Of a DNA stretch of 16,471 nucleotides, positions 1 to 7,303 are shown piece by piece. Each line of letters starts with the position of its first letter. The stretch's first letter is position 1. The position numbers and the translations under genes are program-made. The notes below the pieces were generated by a model. The model did not search any database. It was not told where the DNA came from and worked only from the letters and a program-made list of their open reading frames with translations. This DNA is from an uncultured Gemmatimonadota bacterium (GTDB lineage Bacteria; Gemmatimonadota; Gemmatimonadetes; Longimicrobiales; Gaopeijiaceae): the NCBI GenBank assembly GCA_937136445.1, contig CAKZOQ010000156.1:1-16471 (forward strand). Direction: 5' to 3'.

Positions 1-434
1 CGGACCGGGCCCGGGACCTGGCCCAGGAGGCGTTCGTGCGTGCCCTGACCCATCGACCCGAATCGCCACGGAGCTGGCTCTTCCAGGTGGCGGCGAACCT
101 CGCCCGCGACGAGGCCCGGACCGCCCTTCGGCGCAAGAAGCACCTCACCCTCCTGGCGGGAGACGCCCGGGGAGAGGCCCACGCCGCCGATCCGGCGGAG
201 GAGCTGGACCGGAGGGAGGCCGCTGAGCGGGTGCGGGCCGCGCTGGAGGCGCTGACCGAGCGGGACCGGGACGCCCTCCTGCTGAAGGAGGCCGGAATGA
301 GCTACGCGGAGATCGCCGAGCAGCTCGAGCTGAGCGTGGGGTCGGTGGGCACCACGCTGGCCCGGGCCCGGACACGGCTGGCGGAGGCCTACGGGGCCCA
401 GGACGGGGAGGCGGACGATGTCGCACGCGGATGA
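1..434 (+). CDS. ECF-type RNA polymerase sigma factor, 5' end cut off by window edge
   Basis: A sigma-70 family ECF factor directs RNA polymerase to a regulon, usually controlled by a membrane anti-sigma partner. The reading frame is open from base 3, so the N-terminus lies left of the window. The first visible residues (DRARDLAQEAFVRAL) are classic region 2 sequence, followed by SWLFQVAANLARDEAR, the region 2.3/2.4 pattern. After an acidic linker comes region 4: LTERDRDALLLKEAGMSYAEIAEQL, then SVGSVGTTLARARTRLAEAY, the helix-turn-helix that reads the -35 element. The GTG at base 36 is only an internal Val codon, since region 2 sequence continues upstream of it. Its last 17 bases overlap the next gene, which has the zinc-finger anti-sigma signature, so the two are very likely a cotranscribed, translationally coupled pair. 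The regulon cannot be told from the sequence. Confidence 0.92.
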   Translation, partial: DRARDLAQEAFVRALTHRPESPRSWLFQVAANLARDEARTALRRKKHLTLLAGDARGEAHAADPAEELDRREAAERVRAALEALTERDRDALLLKEAGMSYAEIAEQLELSVGSVGTTLARARTRLAEAYGAQDGEADDVARG

Positions 435-1458
435 AGGACGGCTGCACGCCTACCTCGACGGCGAACTCTCCGACGAGGAGGCCGTGGCACTCCGCATGCA
501 CCTCCAGGAGTGCGAGCCCTGCCGAAGCCGGCTGGAGGAGGCGCGTCGGATCGTGGGGGAGGCCGACGCGGTGCTCGCCACCGCACCGGAGCTCCCGGCC
601 GAACTCCCGGCGCTGGCGGAAATGGAGGCCGAGGCGGCCCGCCGACGCAGTGCGGCGCCGGGCGAGCCAGGTGGGGACGACGGCAGCGGACGGCCGGTGA
701 GTCGCAAGGGGCGTGGAGCTGCCGGCTCCCTGCAGCGGCTGGCCTGGGCGGCTTCGGTGGTGGTGGCGCTGGGGGTGGGGTGGATGGCCCGGGAGATGGC
801 CACCCCGGCCACCCCAGCGGGCCCCGCGGTGGGCACATCTGGCCGGGTGCAGGAGGCGACGCAGTCGGCGTCGGACATGCGGGCGGCCCGACCCCAAGCG
901 CCCCCTGCCGCCGGCGAGTCGGAGCCCGGGGACTCGGAACCCGGGGATGCCTCGGAAGGCGGTGGCGCCGGGGAGGAGGTCGTCGAGAATCTGGCCGACG
1001 CCGACGTGCTCGCCGACGCCGCCCCACCCGAGGCCGTGCCCCAGGCCCGGCAGGGTGCAGCGACGGATGTGGCACCGGATGCCGCCGCCGGTCTCGGGGA
1101 TCGCCCGGCCGAGTTGACCCGGCTCCGAGCCGCACCCGAAGCCTCGCGGAGGACGGCAGGCGCCGGGTTCACGTCGGCGGCCCGCGGCGAGCTGGGAGTG
1201 CCGGGACTCCCCATCCTGGAGGTCACCCGACGGCCCGGCAGCCCGGACGGCACCGTCCTGAGCATCCTCCACCGGCTCCCGGAGGGCGACACCCTGGAGG
1301 TCCTGCACCTCATGGACGGCGCGGAGGTCGCCGGGTTGCCGGAACAGGCCTCCGGGATCGAGGAGCTCGTCGTGGACGAGGGCGACGGCCCGCGGGTGCT
1401 CCGCGCCCGGCGATCTCCGGCCGAGCTCCAAGCCCTGGCCAACCGGGGCGGCGGGTAG
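418..1458 (+). CDS. Zinc-finger anti-sigma factor, single-pass membrane protein
   Basis: The 346-residue product should hold the upstream sigma factor at the membrane. The N-terminus has the putative zinc-finger (zf-HC2) anti-sigma domain: H10 in RLHAYLDGEL, then the metal ligands H28, C32 and C35 in HLQECEPC (Hx3Cx2C). A charged Ala/Glu linker leads to one membrane segment at about residues 105-124 (LAWAASVVVALGVGWMA). The outer part is long, about 220 residues: a low-complexity Pro/Ala/Glu stretch (about 130-215), then a compact region near 258-345 containing GLPILEVTRRPG and TVLSILHRLPEGDTLEVLHL, which may be a folded sensor domain. The ATG at 418 sits inside the sigma gene and no separate promoter is needed. 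Family and topology are clear from sequence; the signal it senses is unknown. Confidence 0.88.
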   Translation: MSHADEGRLHAYLDGELSDEEAVALRMHLQECEPCRSRLEEARRIVGEADAVLATAPELPAELPALAEMEAEAARRRSAAPGEPGGDDGSGRPVSRKGRGAAGSLQRLAWAASVVVALGVGWMAREMATPATPAGPAVGTSGRVQEATQSASDMRAARPQAPPAAGESEPGDSEPGDASEGGGAGEEVVENLADADVLADAAPPEAVPQARQGAATDVAPDAAAGLGDRPAELTRLRAAPEASRRTAGAGFTSAARGELGVPGLPILEVTRRPGSPDGTVLSILHRLPEGDTLEVLHLMDGAEVAGLPEQASGIEELVVDEGDGPRVLRARRSPAELQALANRGGG

Positions 1459-1460
1459 GG

Positions 1461-1700
1461 TCAGTCCCGGGCGCCTACCGTGTCCTCCACCCTCTCCTCC
1501 TGTTCGTCGCCGGAGAGGAGCTTGACCATGATCCAGCCCACGGCCAGCACGACCAACGCCACGGGGATCCAGCCCAGGAACTTCCATAGGACCGCTCCGG
1601 CGAGCACGGCCCCGGAGCCCTGGATCCACCCGATGATCCGCTGCGTGCTCTTGGCTCGCTCGAGCTGCGCTTCGGAGTAGCGCTTCGCCGGGAGATTCAT
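1461..1700 (-). CDS. Small two-segment membrane protein, unknown function
   Basis: The 79-residue product is not recognised as a named family. It has a charged N-terminus (KRYSEAQLERAKSTQR), a moderately hydrophobic segment at about 22-41, a strongly hydrophobic one at about 44-62 (WIPVALVVLAVGWIMVKLL), and an acidic tail (GDEQEERVEDTVGARD), so a small inner-membrane hairpin protein is likely. The ATG at 1700 is preceded by AAGGAG with 5 bases between, a good ribosome binding site. It is convergent with the anti-sigma gene with only 2 bases between the two stops. The opposite strand is also open here but codes for nothing protein-like. Real gene likely; function unknown. Confidence 0.72.
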   Translation of the reverse strand: MNLPAKRYSEAQLERAKSTQRIIGWIQGSGAVLAGAVLWKFLGWIPVALVVLAVGWIMVKLLSGDEQEERVEDTVGARD

Positions 1701-1865
1701 CGTCGCTCCTTGGTGGGGAGAGGGTTCTGTGGGGCCCTACGCACGGGGAGGGCGGTGGGGATTCATCGGCGCGTCTCGGAACGAGTGCCGCCAGGTACCG
1801 ACGGCGCGTCCGAGCGGTGCAGAACGACCCCCACCGCGGGCTCAGGTCGGGTGTTTCTCAGCGGG

Positions 1866-1894
1866 TTGCTTACGTATCCCCCCCCGCCTACGTT
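1866..1894 (+). promoter_or_regulatory. Candidate promoter for the PQQ dehydrogenase
   Basis: TTGCTT (1866-1871), a 17-base spacer, then TACGTT (1889-1894), 66 bases ahead of the start codon. The spacer contains a run of eight C. The spacing fits a housekeeping-sigma promoter and the same TTGC / TA pattern recurs upstream of other genes in this window. The -10 is a weak match to TATAAT. Predicted by eye only. Confidence 0.4.
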
Positions 1895-1960
1895 GGCCGG
1901 TGAGCGCCGAACGCCGGCGTTTTCCCGACCTGGTTCCCCTGGCAGGAGTACACCTGGACG

Positions 1961-3961
1961 ATGGTCTACCAGATCGATTCGAGGCGCGGCCTCGTCGGAG
2001 TTGGCGTGGCGTTCACCATGCTTCTCACCGGGCTCTCGAGCCCCGACTCCCTGGAGGCTCAGGCGGTCGAGCGCGGTACACCGGTGGGCGAATGGCGTCA
2101 GTGGGGTGCGGACGACCATGCGACACGCTACACCCCCCTGGACCAGATCGACGCGAGCAACTTTGAGGACCTCGAGGTCGCCTGGATCTGGCGGGGTGAC
2201 AACTTCAGCCCGGAGCGGCCGGACCCGATCCTTCGTTCCACCCCGATCTATGCGGATGGGAGGCTCTTCACGGTGGCCGGCACCCGGCGGACCGCCGCGG
2301 CCATCGATCCCGCCACCGGCGAGACGCTCTGGATCTTCCGCGAGCCACCGACCAAGCGCTGGGAAGACTCCATGCGGAAGAACTACGGCAAGGGAGTCGC
2401 CTACGAAGAGGTGGACGGCCGCGGCCGGGTCTACCTGGTGACCCCGGCGTTCTTCCTCTGGGCCCTCGACGCCGAGACCGGCCGTCCCGTGCAGGACTTC
2501 GGAGAGGACGGCATGGTCGATCTGCTGGACTATCTGGGCGACTGGGAGCACGACCGCGAGGATGGGCTTTCTCCGGACGTGGGCTACATCACAAACTCGA
2601 CGCCGCCGGTGATCGTCAACGGGACCCTCGTCGTCGGGAATTCCCACGAGCAGGGCTACTACCAGACCCGCAGGCACAACGTCCCCGGCAACATCATGGG
2701 CTTCGACATCCGGTCCGGGGCACACAAGTGGACCTTCAACGTGATCCCGCGGCCTGGCGAGTTCGGCCACGACACCTGGGAGTCCGACGCCTGGAGCTAC
2801 ACGGGCAACGTGTCGGCCTGGGCGCCCATGTCCGTCGACCCCGAGCTCGGCCTGGTCTACGTCGGTACGGATCCGCCCACCATCGACTACTTCGGCGGGT
2901 TCCACCCGGGATCCAACCTCTTCAGCACGACCCTCCTCGCGCTGGACGCAGAGACCGGGGAGCGTCGGTGGCACTTCCAGACGGTCCACCACGACATCTG
3001 GAACTACGACATGCCGGCCCAGCCGAACCTGCTGGACGTCACCATCGACGGCGAGCCCCGGAAGATCCTCGCACAGACCACCAAGCAGAGCTTCGTGTAC
3101 GTGCTGGATCGCGAGACGGGTGAGCCCATCTGGCCCATCGAGGAACGCCCGGTGCCGCAGACCGACGTTCCCGGCGAATGGACCTCGCCCACGCAGCCCT
3201 TCCCCACCCGGCCCCTGCCCTACGAGATGCAGGGGCTGACCGAGGACGACCTCATCGACTACACGCCCGAGCTGCGGGAGCGTGCGCTGGAGATCGTGAG
3301 CAACTACCGGATGGGACCGCTCTTCAACCCGCCCATGGTGTCGGGTCAGGACGGCATCCAGGCGGCCATCCACTGCCCCGGCGCCAACGGCGGCACCAAC
3401 ATCCCCGGAGGCACGGTCGCCGACCCGGAATCGGGCATCCTCTACACGGCCCACACCCGGGGCTGCAGCGCTCCGCGCCTCCAGCCCGGTACGGACGTCG
3501 ATCCCGACTCCGACGTCGATTGGATCTCCGTTGGCCCGGGCTCCGTGCCCGGCATCCAGGGGCTCCCCATCTACAAGCCGCCCTACGCCGGCATCACCGC
3601 CATCGACATGAACACGGGCGAGCACCTCTGGACGATTCCCAACGGGTCCACACCGGACCGGATCCGAAACCACCCGGCGCTCCGGGACGTGGACGTCGGC
3701 AACACGGGCAACATGGGTCACGCCACCTCCCTGGTGACCGGCTCCCTCTTCATGTACGCCGAGGGGCGGGGCGGGCGACCGCTCCTCTACGCCATCGACA
3801 AGCGCACCGCAGAGCCGGTGGGTCAGGTGGAGATCCCTGCGCCGGTGAACACCGCGCCCATGTCCTTCCTGCACGAGGGGGACCAGTACATCGTGCTTCC
3901 CGTGGGCTCGGGCGAGCTGCCGGGATCCCTGGTGGCGCTGAAGCTACCCGACGAGGGGTAG
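1961..3961 (+). CDS. Exported PQQ-dependent dehydrogenase (quinoprotein, glucose/alcohol dehydrogenase-like)
   Basis: The 666-residue periplasmic quinoprotein oxidises a sugar or alcohol with pyrroloquinoline quinone and passes electrons to the respiratory chain. A signal peptide spans about residues 1-35 (hydrophobic LVGVGVAFTMLLTGL, probable cut after LEAQA). The mature start WRQWGADDHATRYTPLDQI is the family's opening blade. Propeller repeats follow, with tryptophan-docking ATGETLWIF and DAETGERRWHF. HHDIWNYDMPAQP (343-355) is the active-site motif, and TTKQSFVYVLDRETG (373-387) supplies the conserved Lys (K375). There is no CxxCH, so no fused heme domain, and it lacks the five-helix membrane anchor of E. 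coli-type glucose dehydrogenase. An Asn (N348) sits where W-D-x-D is more usual. A GGAG lies about 13 bases before the ATG, rather far. Substrate not assignable; no PQQ synthesis genes nearby. Confidence 0.9.
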   Translation: MVYQIDSRRGLVGVGVAFTMLLTGLSSPDSLEAQAVERGTPVGEWRQWGADDHATRYTPLDQIDASNFEDLEVAWIWRGDNFSPERPDPILRSTPIYADGRLFTVAGTRRTAAAIDPATGETLWIFREPPTKRWEDSMRKNYGKGVAYEEVDGRGRVYLVTPAFFLWALDAETGRPVQDFGEDGMVDLLDYLGDWEHDREDGLSPDVGYITNSTPPVIVNGTLVVGNSHEQGYYQTRRHNVPGNIMGFDIRSGAHKWTFNVIPRPGEFGHDTWESDAWSYTGNVSAWAPMSVDPELGLVYVGTDPPTIDYFGGFHPGSNLFSTTLLALDAETGERRWHFQTVHHDIWNYDMPAQPNLLDVTIDGEPRKILAQTTKQSFVYVLDRETGEPIWPIEERPVPQTDVPGEWTSPTQPFPTRPLPYEMQGLTEDDLIDYTPELRERALEIVSNYRMGPLFNPPMVSGQDGIQAAIHCPGANGGTNIPGGTVADPESGILYTAHTRGCSAPRLQPGTDVDPDSDVDWISVGPGSVPGIQGLPIYKPPYAGITAIDMNTGEHLWTIPNGSTPDRIRNHPALRDVDVGNTGNMGHATSLVTGSLFMYAEGRGGRPLLYAIDKRTAEPVGQVEIPAPVNTAPMSFLHEGDQYIVLPVGSGELPGSLVALKLPDEG

Positions 3962-3983
3962 GGCGGGACACGTAGGGAGAATG

Positions 3984-4013
3984 ACGGAGGGCGGCGCCTG
4001 CGCCGCCCTCCGT
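3984..4013. terminator. Strong hairpin terminator between convergent genes
   Basis: A perfect inverted repeat: the 14-base arm ACGGAGGGCGGCGC (3984-3997), CT, then its exact complement (4000-4013). It is followed on the + strand by TCTATTT. It lies 22 bases after the PQQ dehydrogenase stop and 15 bases beyond the ankyrin gene stop, so it probably ends transcripts from both sides. The T-rich tail exists only for the + direction. Confidence 0.85.
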
Positions 4014-4028
4014 TCTATTTCTCCGGCT

Positions 4029-5846
4029 TCAGCACACGGCGCAGTTCTGGTTGTTCACGGAGCCGAGGGACTCCAGGAGCGCCATCGCCTCGGGGTGCAC
4101 CGGAAGCCGCTGGCCCGGAGAATTGGCCATGTCGGCGGTGGTCTGCCCACGGCGGCTCACCGCCATCACGTCGGCTCCCTGGTGCACCAGGTACCGGATG
4201 AGGGGGACATCGCCCCGGGCGGCGGCGTGGTGCAAGGCGGTGTAGCCGTTGTGGTCCCGGGCGTTCACGTCAGCACCCAGTTCCTCCACCAGGTACCGCA
4301 CCGACGAGAGCCAGCCATCGGGCGCATGCCGATGGATGTTGCCCTCCGAATAGTTCTCGCCGTACCCGACGCCCGAAGCAGCCTGGATGGGGTGCGTCCC
4401 CGGACCTCCGGGCGGGACGAGCGGAAGCCCACTCGGGTCGGCTTCCGGCTCCTCGTCCTCGTCGTCGTTGGACCGGCGAGGTTCGGGCGCACGGGTGGGA
4501 ATCGTCGGATCCGCTCCGTAGGCCACCAGGAGGCGCATCGCCTCGAGGTCGGTCCCGTAGGCTGCGCGCCAGAAGGGCGTCGCGCCGTCGGCGTCCCGGC
4601 CACCCCAGTTGTACCACAGGTTCTGCTCCAGACGCACGTCCGGATCCGCACCGGCCTCCAGGAACGCCTCCATGACGTCCAGATAGGTCGTCTCCTGGAA
4701 CTCGTGGGCGCGGGGTTGGGGGTACCGCGTCTTGGGTGCCCACTGCAGGTTGATCACGGCGTAGAGGGGCGTGGCTCCGGCATGACTGGCGAGTCGGGGA
4801 TCCGCCCCCCGCTCGAGCAGGTCGAGGGCCAGATCCCAGTGGCCGTTCATGGTCGTGATGAGAAGGGCGCTGGTGCCGTCGCCGTCGCTCACCTGATTGA
4901 TGTCGGCCCCGGCTGCGAGGAGCGCATCCACCGCTGCCTCGTGCCCGTTTCTCGCCGCATGCAGGAGGGCGGTCAGCCCACCCCATCCCCCCACGGGATG
5001 ACGACGGGGCTCCCGCTCGTCCTCGGTTTCTTCTCCTTCTTCGGCCTCTTCCGGCTCAGGGACCACGTCCCGGAGCTGGACCGCACGCGCGGCCTCTACC
5101 GCCGATCGGACCTGGGTGGGGCTCGGGCGCCAGGTCGTCTCCTCGGAGGGCGGCTGGAACCCCTCCAACACTTCGTTCAACCGATCGCGCGCCGCCTCGT
5201 CGACCGCCGCCCGATGGGTCACGTCCCGAACCCGGGAGGTCATGGACACGTCCGCGCCCAGCTCGGTCAGCGTGCGGATGGCCTCGACACGGTCGAGGTT
5301 CGCGGCGTAGAAGAGCGGCGACTGTCCCCATCCACCGTCCGGCGCATCGACGTCGGCGCCGTGCTCCACCAGGCTGCGGATCATGTCCGCGTCTCCGGCT
5401 TCTGCCGCGAGGTGCAGCGGGGTGACGCCCGTCGTGGTGCTGCGGGCTCCCGGATCGGCATCCGCATCGAGAAGCAGGTCGACCACGTGGGTGCTTCCGG
5501 CGCGCGCCGCCACGTGCAGCGGAGTGAAGGCTCCGATGCGCGTGCCGGACTGGAGCTGGGCGCCGGCCCGAAGCAGCAGCTCCGCCATCTCGGCGTCGCC
5601 CCGTTCCGCCGCCCAGTGCAGCGCCGTCATGCCGTCCCCCAGCGCTGCGTTGACGTCGCGGCCCTCGGCCAGGAGGCTCCGAAGGCGCTGCAGGTCACCC
5701 TGGCGGGCCGCTTCGGCCACGTCGGCGGCGAGCGCCGTCCGCTCGGCCCCGAGGATGTCCACAGCCGACGAGCCCGCCGGCGAAGAAGCCGGGGTGGCCG
5801 CCCCAAGCACCAGGACGACCCCGATCAGGCCGGCCCAGCTCCTCAC
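4029..5846 (-). CDS. Exported ankyrin-repeat protein
   Basis: Ankyrin repeats are protein-binding scaffolds; the partner here is unknown. The open frame extends to 6998, but the start is placed at the GTG at 5846 because GTGA overlaps the DUF1552 stop and the protein then begins with a signal peptide (RSWAGLIGVVLVLGAATPASS). The product is 605 residues. Repeats fall in three blocks. About 36-225 holds five clear repeats, such as GMTALHWAAERGDAEMAELL. About 288-455 holds four, such as LTALLHAARNGHEAAVDALL. About 510-580 holds the last two, with GYTALHHAAARGDVPLIRYL. A very acidic linker (about 262-280, EPEEAEEGEETEDE) separates the first two blocks, and a second acidic/Pro-Gly linker lies near 455-495. 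The tail ends in NQNCAVC, with Cys at 602 and 605. It is the third gene of an operon with DUF1592 and DUF1552 proteins, so it probably acts outside the cytoplasm with them. Confidence 0.88.
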   Translation of the reverse strand: MRSWAGLIGVVLVLGAATPASSPAGSSAVDILGAERTALAADVAEAARQGDLQRLRSLLAEGRDVNAALGDGMTALHWAAERGDAEMAELLLRAGAQLQSGTRIGAFTPLHVAARAGSTHVVDLLLDADADPGARSTTTGVTPLHLAAEAGDADMIRSLVEHGADVDAPDGGWGQSPLFYAANLDRVEAIRTLTELGADVSMTSRVRDVTHRAAVDEAARDRLNEVLEGFQPPSEETTWRPSPTQVRSAVEAARAVQLRDVVPEPEEAEEGEETEDEREPRRHPVGGWGGLTALLHAARNGHEAAVDALLAAGADINQVSDGDGTSALLITTMNGHWDLALDLLERGADPRLASHAGATPLYAVINLQWAPKTRYPQPRAHEFQETTYLDVMEAFLEAGADPDVRLEQNLWYNWGGRDADGATPFWRAAYGTDLEAMRLLVAYGADPTIPTRAPEPRRSNDDEDEEPEADPSGLPLVPPGGPGTHPIQAASGVGYGENYSEGNIHRHAPDGWLSSVRYLVEELGADVNARDHNGYTALHHAAARGDVPLIRYLVHQGADVMAVSRRGQTTADMANSPGQRLPVHPEAMALLESLGSVNNQNCAVC

Positions 5847-7273
5847 AGCCCGCCCCTCCCGGCGGCCTCGGTCACGGACGGTGTGTCGTAGCGGAGGGCG
5901 AACTCGCCCGTGCTGTCGCCGAACTGCTTCATGTCCGTGTGACCGATGCCCTGCAGCAGGGAGAGGAAGGCGTTCGCCATGGGCGTGCCGTCCGGGGCCT
6001 TGAGGTGGAGGTTGCCTGGCAGCGCTCCGTTGGCCCCCCCGAAGAGCAGCAGGGGGCAGCGGCGGTGGTTGTGGAGGTTGGCGTCGCCCATGGGCGAGCC
6101 CCAGATGATCGCCGTCTTGTCGAGGAGCGAACGATCCCCCTCCATGGTGGCGTCCAGCTTCTCGAGGAAGTAGGACATGAGGCCGAGGCGATAACGGCTG
6201 ATCTTGTTGAATTCCAGGATCGCCTCCTCCTTGCCGCCATGGTGCGACGCCGGGTGGAAGGCCCGGTCCGATCCGCTCTCGGGGAAGATCCGGTTGGAGG
6301 CGTCCCGGCCGGTCTTGAAGGTGATGACCTTGGTCATGTCCGTCTGGAGCGCCATCACCTGCAGGTCGAACATGATCTCCATGTGCTCCCGGAAGGAGTC
6401 CGGAACGCCTGCCGGGGCCTCCGGAATCTCCCGTGCCTCGCCGCTGGTGTTGAACGCCTCCACCTTCTGGATGCGGCGTTCGACCTCGCGGACGTTGTCC
6501 AGGTAGCGCTCCATCTCGATGCGGTCCCGGGCGCCGAGCTCCCGCTTCAACGCGGCGACCTCTTCCCGCACCCAGTCCAGGATGCTGGCGTTGGTCCGAC
6601 GCCGGACGGCCCGCTCCTCGTCCGTGCCCCCCGCCCCGAAGAGGAGGTCGAAGGCGACCCGGGGATCCTGGATGGTGGGAAGAGGGTCGGTGGGAGACGC
6701 CCAGCTCACCGAATCGGTGTAGGCACAGTGGTAGTTGTACCAGCAGCCGCCGGACTGATTCAGGTTCTCGATGGAGAGCTGCAGCGACGGCAACGCCGTG
6801 TCCCCGCCGAACCGATGCGCGTGGAGCTGATCCAGCGACGTCCCGGCGAAGATGTCCGAGCCCTGGGTCTGCTTCGGGTGCGACTGCGTCAGGAACGCCA
6901 CCGTCGAGCGGAAGTGGTCGCCGCCGATCTCCTCGGCGCTGAACGCCTCGGCCATGCGGACGTCGGTGTTGCTGACGATGGTCATGGTGTCCCGCCATTC
7001 CGCGAGCGGGGCGAGACAGCTGTCGGGGTGGATTTCGAAGCCCGAGCCGGTGGTGTGAGGGGCGAAGAGCTGCTGCTCATGCCCCCACTCGTTGCACCCC
7101 GCCACGCCGTGGACCTCCTCCACGGCGACGAGCCGGGTCGGATCGTCGATGCGGGTCGTCGTGCCGCCCCGAAGGCCCGCGGGCACCATCGCGTCGAGGA
7201 AGGGGAGGGCCAGGGATGCTCCGGCCCCCCGCAGGAAATCGCGGCGGTGGATGCTCTTGCCGATCATGAACAT
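5843..7273 (-). CDS. Tat-exported DUF1552 family protein
   Basis: The 476-residue product is of the DUF1552 family, usually found next to DUF1592-type proteins. Its biochemical role is not established; the family is often compared with the sulfatase/DUF1501-like fold, which is an inference. The N-terminus carries a twin-arginine signal (IHRRDFLRGAGASLALPFL), so it folds in the cytoplasm, possibly with a cofactor, before export. Conserved-looking patches are FHPASHHGGKEE (H344, H345), IIWGSPMGDANLHNHRRC (H401, H403, C406), and CYTDSVSW near the middle. These His/Asp-rich stretches could bind metal. The ATG at 7273 has AGGAG 9 bases before it and is preferred over the Met two codons later. It starts 30 bases after the DUF1592 stop and ends overlapping the ankyrin start. 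Confidence 0.9.
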   Translation of the reverse strand: MFMIGKSIHRRDFLRGAGASLALPFLDAMVPAGLRGGTTTRIDDPTRLVAVEEVHGVAGCNEWGHEQQLFAPHTTGSGFEIHPDSCLAPLAEWRDTMTIVSNTDVRMAEAFSAEEIGGDHFRSTVAFLTQSHPKQTQGSDIFAGTSLDQLHAHRFGGDTALPSLQLSIENLNQSGGCWYNYHCAYTDSVSWASPTDPLPTIQDPRVAFDLLFGAGGTDEERAVRRRTNASILDWVREEVAALKRELGARDRIEMERYLDNVREVERRIQKVEAFNTSGEAREIPEAPAGVPDSFREHMEIMFDLQVMALQTDMTKVITFKTGRDASNRIFPESGSDRAFHPASHHGGKEEAILEFNKISRYRLGLMSYFLEKLDATMEGDRSLLDKTAIIWGSPMGDANLHNHRRCPLLLFGGANGALPGNLHLKAPDGTPMANAFLSLLQGIGHTDMKQFGDSTGEFALRYDTPSVTEAAGRGGL

Positions 7274-7303
7274 GTCGATCTCTCCTCGACCGTAGAAAAA
7301 AGC

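Noticed and set aside
1455..1494. GGTAGG / CCTACC inverted repeat between the anti-sigma and small membrane genes
   Set aside because: Only six pairs with a loop of about 14 bases and no T-run; too weak to call a terminator.
1763..3874. 703-residue open frame on the - strand opposite the PQQ dehydrogenase
   Set aside because: Same GC artefact; the + strand protein has clear family motifs throughout.
5847..6998. 383-residue N-terminal extension of the ankyrin frame
   Set aside because: It is the out-of-frame shadow of the DUF1552 gene. The GTG at 5846 starts a good signal peptide and overlaps the previous stop.
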